A stretch of 7,796 bases of DNA from UBA2653 sp964572685. Its GTDB lineage: Bacteria > Pseudomonadota > Gammaproteobacteria > Legionellales > Legionellaceae. Location of the stretch: NCBI GenBank assembly GCA_964572685.1, contig CAZNFJ010000064.1:1-7796 (forward strand). Reading direction: 5' to 3'. The first letter of the stretch is position 1, and every line of letters starts with the position of its first letter. Below, piece by piece: positions 5,695-7,796 of the stretch. A program made the position numbers and the translations under genes. Below the pieces are notes generated by a model, which worked only from the letters and a program-made list of their open reading frames with translations, had not been told where the DNA came from and did no database searches.

Positions 5695-5705
5695 TGTAGT
5701 GCATA
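5695..5705. repeat. Second copy of TGTAGTGCATA
   Basis: An exact 11-base direct repeat of 5542-5552, here without the opposite GCACTAC half. It overlaps a possible -10 box for the rep transcript. One regulator might bind both copies and tie rep to par expression. Confidence 0.45.
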
Positions 5706-5770
5706 TTAAATCTAGAATTAAAGAATCAATCTAAAGAGAGTACATATAGAAAAAAATACAGAGGAAAGGT

Positions 5771-5800
5771 TTTGTGATCTGGCGCCAACCAGACCACAAA
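5771..5800. repeat. Strong hairpin with CGCCAA/UUGGCG loop
   Basis: TTTGTG (5771-5776) pairs with CACAAA (5795-5800) and, past one mismatch, TCTGG (5778-5782) pairs with CCAGA (5789-5793), leaving the six-base loop CGCCAA; on the other strand the loop is TTGGCG. On the plus strand TTTATT follows, so it can act as a weak intrinsic terminator. The UUGGCG/CGCCAA loop pair is known from target and antisense RNAs of IncFII/IncI-type replicons, so an RNA copy-control role is plausible. It sits about 100 bases before the rep leader ORF. Confidence 0.6.
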
Positions 5801-5813
5801 TTTATTACACATA

Positions 5814-5854
5814 GATATTAATATGAATACCTGACACATCTTCATATTAATATC
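5814..5854. repeat. Perfect 14-bp inverted repeat in rep leader
   Basis: GATATTAATATGAA (5814-5827) and TTCATATTAATATC (5841-5854) are exact reverse complements around a 13-base loop. Each arm also contains the smaller palindrome ATATTAATAT. It may be an RNA stem in the rep leader or a binding site for Rep. Confidence 0.65.
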
Positions 5855-5861
5855 CGATGAT

Positions 5862-5886
5862 CTTGATGTCAATATTTTGCATCAAG
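5862..5886. repeat. CTTGATG/CATCAAG inverted repeat just before leader ORF
   Basis: A 7-bp perfect inverted repeat (5862-5868 and 5880-5886) with an 11-base spacer. It ends two bases before the AAGGA of the leader ORF, so folding in mRNA would affect ribosome access there. Confidence 0.45.
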
Positions 5887-5903
5887 CTAAGGATAGTTTT
5901 CAC

Positions 5904-5975
5904 ATGAAAAAAATAAAAATAAAATTAGTGACTGAAATTTCTACTAGCTCATTAGCTTCTAGGAGTTTCTTATGA
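5904..5975 (+). CDS. Leader peptide ORF translationally coupled to rep
   Basis: A 23-codon frame from ATG 5904-5906, starting MKKIKIKLVTE and ending SLASRSFL, with stop TGA at 5973-5975. The stop overlaps the rep ATG (ATGA), so ribosomes finishing the leader are placed on the rep start. AAGGA lies ten bases before its ATG, slightly far but usable. Short coupled leader ORFs (tap in IncFII, repY in IncI/IncB) are known to be needed for translation of the replication initiator and to be the point where antisense RNA acts. The peptide itself is Lys/Ile-rich then Ser/Thr-rich with no signal-peptide or membrane character, so the act of translation probably matters more than the product. Function is by analogy. 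Confidence 0.6.
   Translation: MKKIKIKLVTEISTSSLASRSFL
5961..5965 (+). promoter_or_regulatory. Ribosome binding site of rep, inside leader ORF
   Basis: AGGAG six bases before the ATG at 5972. It is a strong site that lies within the last codons of the leader ORF, so it can be exposed or hidden according to leader translation. It supports 5972 as the rep start. Confidence 0.75.
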
Positions 5976-7213
5976 TAACAATTCTCAAACCAGAAAATCT
6001 TTGCTCGATCTTTCATGCAAAATTTAAACAACTTCGAAGTATTGTGCCGAATGTTAGACAAGCGCAATTATTAGATTATATTTTACTAGGATGGCAGGGC
6101 AGTACATACAAATTAAAAAACTCTGATAAAACATGGTTCATGAAACCTTATAACATCATGAGTCAAGATACAGGAATTTCTCTAAGCACACTTAAGCGCT
6201 ATTTAAAAGATTTTGAAGATGCTGATTTAATTGAGCGTCAACAACATTTATTTTCTCGTACAACAGAGTATGGCTTTGAAGTAAAAAAAGGTTGTTACAT
6301 TAGAATAACTGACAAATTAATTAAACTATTAAATTCAGAAGCCGAATCAATAAACATATCAACAATTGAAACTGAAAAAACCAATGCAAATATTCATATT
6401 AATGACACAAAAGAAGATGAATTTAGAGCAAATAGTGAAAATTTTAACAAAATTGAGACTATCGAAAAGCTCAATTTGAGCCGATCATATATAAGAGATC
6501 TTTATACTTCAATTAGTAATAATATTAGTTCTTCCAGTTTTGTTAAAAATGCGGATAAAAACTTTATTGACCGAAATACATCCGTTTTAAATTCGATCAA
6601 AATTTGTCTTTATCAGGAAATTAAAGAAGAGATCCCCAATGAAATAAAAGATTTTGTTTTTGGAACTTTTGTGAATCTAATTGTTAAAAATAAAGTGATT
6701 TTGTCCTCACCCAAGCAAGTAGTTGCAGAATATATTTTTGCTTTACTCAACAATAAATTCTTTTTGAAAAACATCGATTGCATTAAACATCGCAATAATA
6801 TTTTGGCTAAGTTGTTAATTGATAAACGTTGGAAGACACCCAAAGGATTTTATAAACACTTTTATTTGGGTGAAAATTTTAAAGAAAAAAATAAAATTAG
6901 AGAAGAGCATTGGTGTTTTGAAAAAGAATCGGAAATAAAAGCAGCTTTTGATATTATGAATTCTGGATATCTCACTAGTTCCATGAAAAATCCTCGTTTA
7001 GTCGAAATGGAGGCACGTATGAGTGCGATTTCGGAAACAATTTACAATTTAAAAGATTCGCTTTGTTCTATTTCAGATACTGAAGAAAGGATAAATGTGC
7101 GTAATACTATTGAAGAATTAACTAATGAGCTCCATCAATTATGGGAACAGCAAAAAAATATGGAAGAGGGTTTTTTACAACAACATAATCTAGAAACAAA
7201 AGGAGTCGCTTAA
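5972..7213 (+). CDS. Putative plasmid replication initiator (winged-helix N-terminus)
   Basis: 413 aa. The N-terminal 120 residues look like a winged helix-turn-helix: helices around RQAQLLDYILLGW, then WFMKPYNIMSQDTGISLSTLKRYLKDFEDADLI as helix-turn-helix, and a wing ending KKGCYIRITDKLIKLL. The middle (about 125-335) is Asn/Lys/Ile-rich without a motif I recognise. Residues about 345-400 (VEMEARMSAISETIYNLKDSL and following) are strongly heptad-like, a probable coiled coil for oligomerisation. No primase, helicase or rolling-circle Tyr motif is seen. I infer an iteron- or origin-binding Rep because it is divergent from parA across a repeat-rich region and is preceded by a coupled leader ORF. 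A large plasmid regulator is the alternative. The start is fixed by AGGAG and the ATGA overlap. Confidence 0.6.
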   Translation: MITILKPENLCSIFHAKFKQLRSIVPNVRQAQLLDYILLGWQGSTYKLKNSDKTWFMKPYNIMSQDTGISLSTLKRYLKDFEDADLIERQQHLFSRTTEYGFEVKKGCYIRITDKLIKLLNSEAESINISTIETEKTNANIHINDTKEDEFRANSENFNKIETIEKLNLSRSYIRDLYTSISNNISSSSFVKNADKNFIDRNTSVLNSIKICLYQEIKEEIPNEIKDFVFGTFVNLIVKNKVILSSPKQVVAEYIFALLNNKFFLKNIDCIKHRNNILAKLLIDKRWKTPKGFYKHFYLGENFKEKNKIREEHWCFEKESEIKAAFDIMNSGYLTSSMKNPRLVEMEARMSAISETIYNLKDSLCSISDTEERINVRNTIEELTNELHQLWEQQKNMEEGFLQQHNLETKGVA

Positions 7214-7216
7214 CAT

Positions 7217-7260
7217 ATTGTAAGATATTTCTTACCTAAAAATTAGACATATCTTACAAT
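7217..7260. repeat. Perfect 12-bp inverted repeat after rep
   Basis: ATTGTAAGATAT (7217-7228) and ATATCTTACAAT (7249-7260) are exact reverse complements with a 20-base loop, beginning four bases after the rep stop. It could end or stabilise the rep mRNA; no T-run follows, so it is not a classic intrinsic terminator and may instead bind protein. Confidence 0.6.
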
Positions 7261-7265
7261 TAAAT

Positions 7266-7278
7266 GGGAAATTTTCCC
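7266..7278. repeat. GGGAAATTTTCCC palindrome
   Basis: A perfect 6-bp inverted repeat around one T, six bases after the preceding repeat. It is a typical size for a small operator, but there is no gene start close by. Confidence 0.4.
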
Positions 7279-7384
7279 TAGCGAACTAAGTATGAAATTA
7301 TTTAGAATCCTCTTTTGATTTGAAGCGGGCGAGAATTTTAAACCAATTTTAAGAGAAGTTAAGATATAAAATCTCTATCAATTT

Positions 7385-7564
7385 ATGTTAAAATTTAATC
7401 ACAGAACAGCCTGGGAAGGCAATGACTGTGACGTGATTGTGGGCAATATTTCTTGCCCAAATCTTTGCCCCTCGAATAGACGAATCACGTCTATAAATAT
7501 CCCGGGGCTTGGGGTAGAACCCCATTATAAATCATTTGGCGCCAAAGCGCTTTCTTTAATGTAA
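7385..7564 (+). other. Structured stretch with two mirrored short ORFs
   Basis: This segment is open on both strands in mirrored frames: plus 7385-7564 (59 aa, MLKFNHRTAWEGND onward, with Cys15, Cys24 and Cys28) and minus 7388-7525 (45 aa, MGFYPKPRDIYRRDSS onward, ending SVIKF). Neither has a Shine-Dalgarno sequence and I recognise neither. The DNA is more GC-rich than its surroundings and dense in complementary segments: GACGTGATT (7430-7438) with AATCACGTC (7483-7491); TGGGCAA/TTGCCCA (7440-7446, 7453-7459); ATAGACG/CGTCTAT (7476-7482, 7488-7494); GCCCC/GGGGC (7467-7471, 7504-7508); TGGGGT/ACCCCA (7510-7515, 7519-7524). A structured RNA or a single-strand DNA site is more likely than a gene. 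Confidence 0.35.
7535..7553. repeat. Two overlapping palindromes TTTGGCGCCAAA and AAAGCGCTTT
   Basis: TTTGGCGCCAAA (7535-7546) and AAAGCGCTTT (7544-7553) are both perfect and share three A. The core TGGCGCCAA also occurs in the hairpin at 5780-5788. They lie 36 bases before the insertion sequence end. Confidence 0.45.
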
Positions 7565-7588
7565 TCTTTTTTCATGATGAACTTGATT

Positions 7589-7796
7589 GGTTCTGTCGCA
7601 AAAGATTTCGTGAGCGATGGTCGGATTTATTTTGGGCAAACTTATGCTGCAAGACCGTAGAATTGTTCAAAAATAGTCATATTGCTTGATTTAGTGTGTT
7701 GATTTTTCCGCAACATATGATGCAACTCAATTCCTGACAAAGTTGCTTCAGCGGAGTGAAATGCCTTAAACCCTCTCATACCGTTGGTGATTTTTT
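7589..7796 (-). mobile_element. IS6-family insertion sequence, end and start of element only
   Basis: The element edge is taken at 7589, where GGTTCTGTCGCAAAAGATTT resembles the GGxxCTGTTGCAAA terminal repeats of IS6/IS26 elements and precedes the transposase stop by 50 bases, as in that family. The rest runs off the right side, so the other terminal repeat and the 8-bp target duplication cannot be seen; the candidate duplicated bases next to this end are ACTTGATT (7581-7588). Such elements form cointegrates and often border plasmid cargo. Confidence 0.8.
7642..7796 (-). CDS. IS6-family transposase, C-terminal part (cut by window edge)
   Basis: The minus-strand frame from the window edge to the TAA at 7642-7644 gives 51 residues: KITNGMRGFKAFHSAEATLS, then GIELHHMLRKNQ, ending EQFYGLAA. 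This matches the C-terminus of IS26-like DDE transposases, in which the block MxGFKSFxSAxxTLxGIELxxMLRKGQ and the ending EQFYxLAA are diagnostic. It holds the last helix of the catalytic core; the DDE residues themselves lie outside the window. No frameshift or stop is seen in the visible part, so the enzyme may be intact. Confidence 0.92.
   Translation of the reverse strand, partial: KITNGMRGFKAFHSAEATLSGIELHHMLRKNQHTKSSNMTIFEQFYGLAA

Larger units (their letters stand above)
5466..5903. other. Divergent control region between parA and rep: candidate origin/centromere
   Basis: No gene. This AT-rich stretch separates the minus-strand par operon from the plus-strand rep leader and carries five separate inverted repeats (listed individually) plus a repeated TGTAGTGCATA. 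No run of tandem iterons is visible. One weak promoter reading for rep is TTGATC (5679-5684), 17 bases, CATATT (5702-5707), whose -10 overlaps the second TGTAGTGCATA copy. For parA, TTGTAA/TACAGT across the GCACTAC palindrome is possible but weak. The layout (divergent rep and parA flanking AT-rich repeats) is typical of a plasmid basic replicon; assigning oriV here is inference. Confidence 0.55.

Noticed and set aside
5466..5971. Classical iterons (tandem 17-22 bp direct repeats) as origin
   Set aside because: Looked for; only one 11-base direct repeat pair and several inverted repeats are present, so no iteron array is claimed.
6613..6843. 76-codon minus-strand frame
   Set aside because: Antisense to the middle of the rep gene, no ribosome site or recognisable motif.
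7381..7560. 4.5S, 6S or other known housekeeping RNA
   Set aside because: The segment is hairpin-rich but lacks the conserved sequences of these RNAs, so no named RNA is assigned.
7571..7581. TTCATGATGAA short palindrome beside the insertion sequence
   Set aside because: Arms of only five bases in AT-rich DNA; likely chance.
1..7796. tRNA, rRNA or CRISPR array
   Set aside because: No cloverleaf with acceptor and anticodon arms, no rRNA-like sequence and no regularly spaced repeats were found.

Overview
The window is an AT-rich segment of accessory DNA from a gammaproteobacterium. Taken together, the low GC, the MqsRA module with operators like those known from E. coli, the IS6-family transposase tail and the plasmid partition genes fit a plasmid of a Legionellales or Thiotrichales-type host (Legionella, Coxiella or Piscirickettsia relatives). 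That taxonomic placement is inference; no chromosomal housekeeping gene is present to fix it.

Layout from left to right: (1) the last 37 codons of a tyrosine recombinase, whose stop codon overlaps the start of a small WGR-domain gene (116-529); (2) a gene-free stretch (530-759) that looks like a decayed reading frame; (3) a complete type II toxin-antitoxin operon on the minus strand, mqsR then mqsA, with a sigma70-like promoter sandwiched between two MqsA-type palindromes; (4) about 400 bases of intergenic DNA (1541-1939) with interleaved inverted repeats and two DnaA-box-like sequences; (5) a minus-strand partition cluster read in the order parA (318 aa), a divergent ParB-like gene (380 aa), a ribbon-helix-helix-type gene (150 aa), an 18-bp perfect palindrome and hairpin, then a canonical ParB (290 aa); (6) a 500-base divergent intergenic region full of inverted repeats (5466-5971), the likely replication-control or origin/centromere region; (7) a plus-strand 413-aa probable replication initiator preceded by a 23-codon leader ORF whose stop overlaps the initiator start (ATGA); (8) a structured 7217-7588 stretch with many hairpins and small overlapping ORFs; (9) the end of an IS6-family element running off the right edge.

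The core reads as a plasmid maintenance module: replication initiator, partition ATPase, two different ParB-like DNA-binding proteins, an RHH protein, and a toxin-antitoxin addiction pair. The least expected elements are the leader peptide coupled to the initiator, the hairpin whose loop reads CGCCAA on one strand and UUGGCG on the other (a loop motif known from antisense-controlled IncFII/IncI replicons), the parS-like palindrome next to the second ParB, and the presence of two ParB-type proteins in one cluster.
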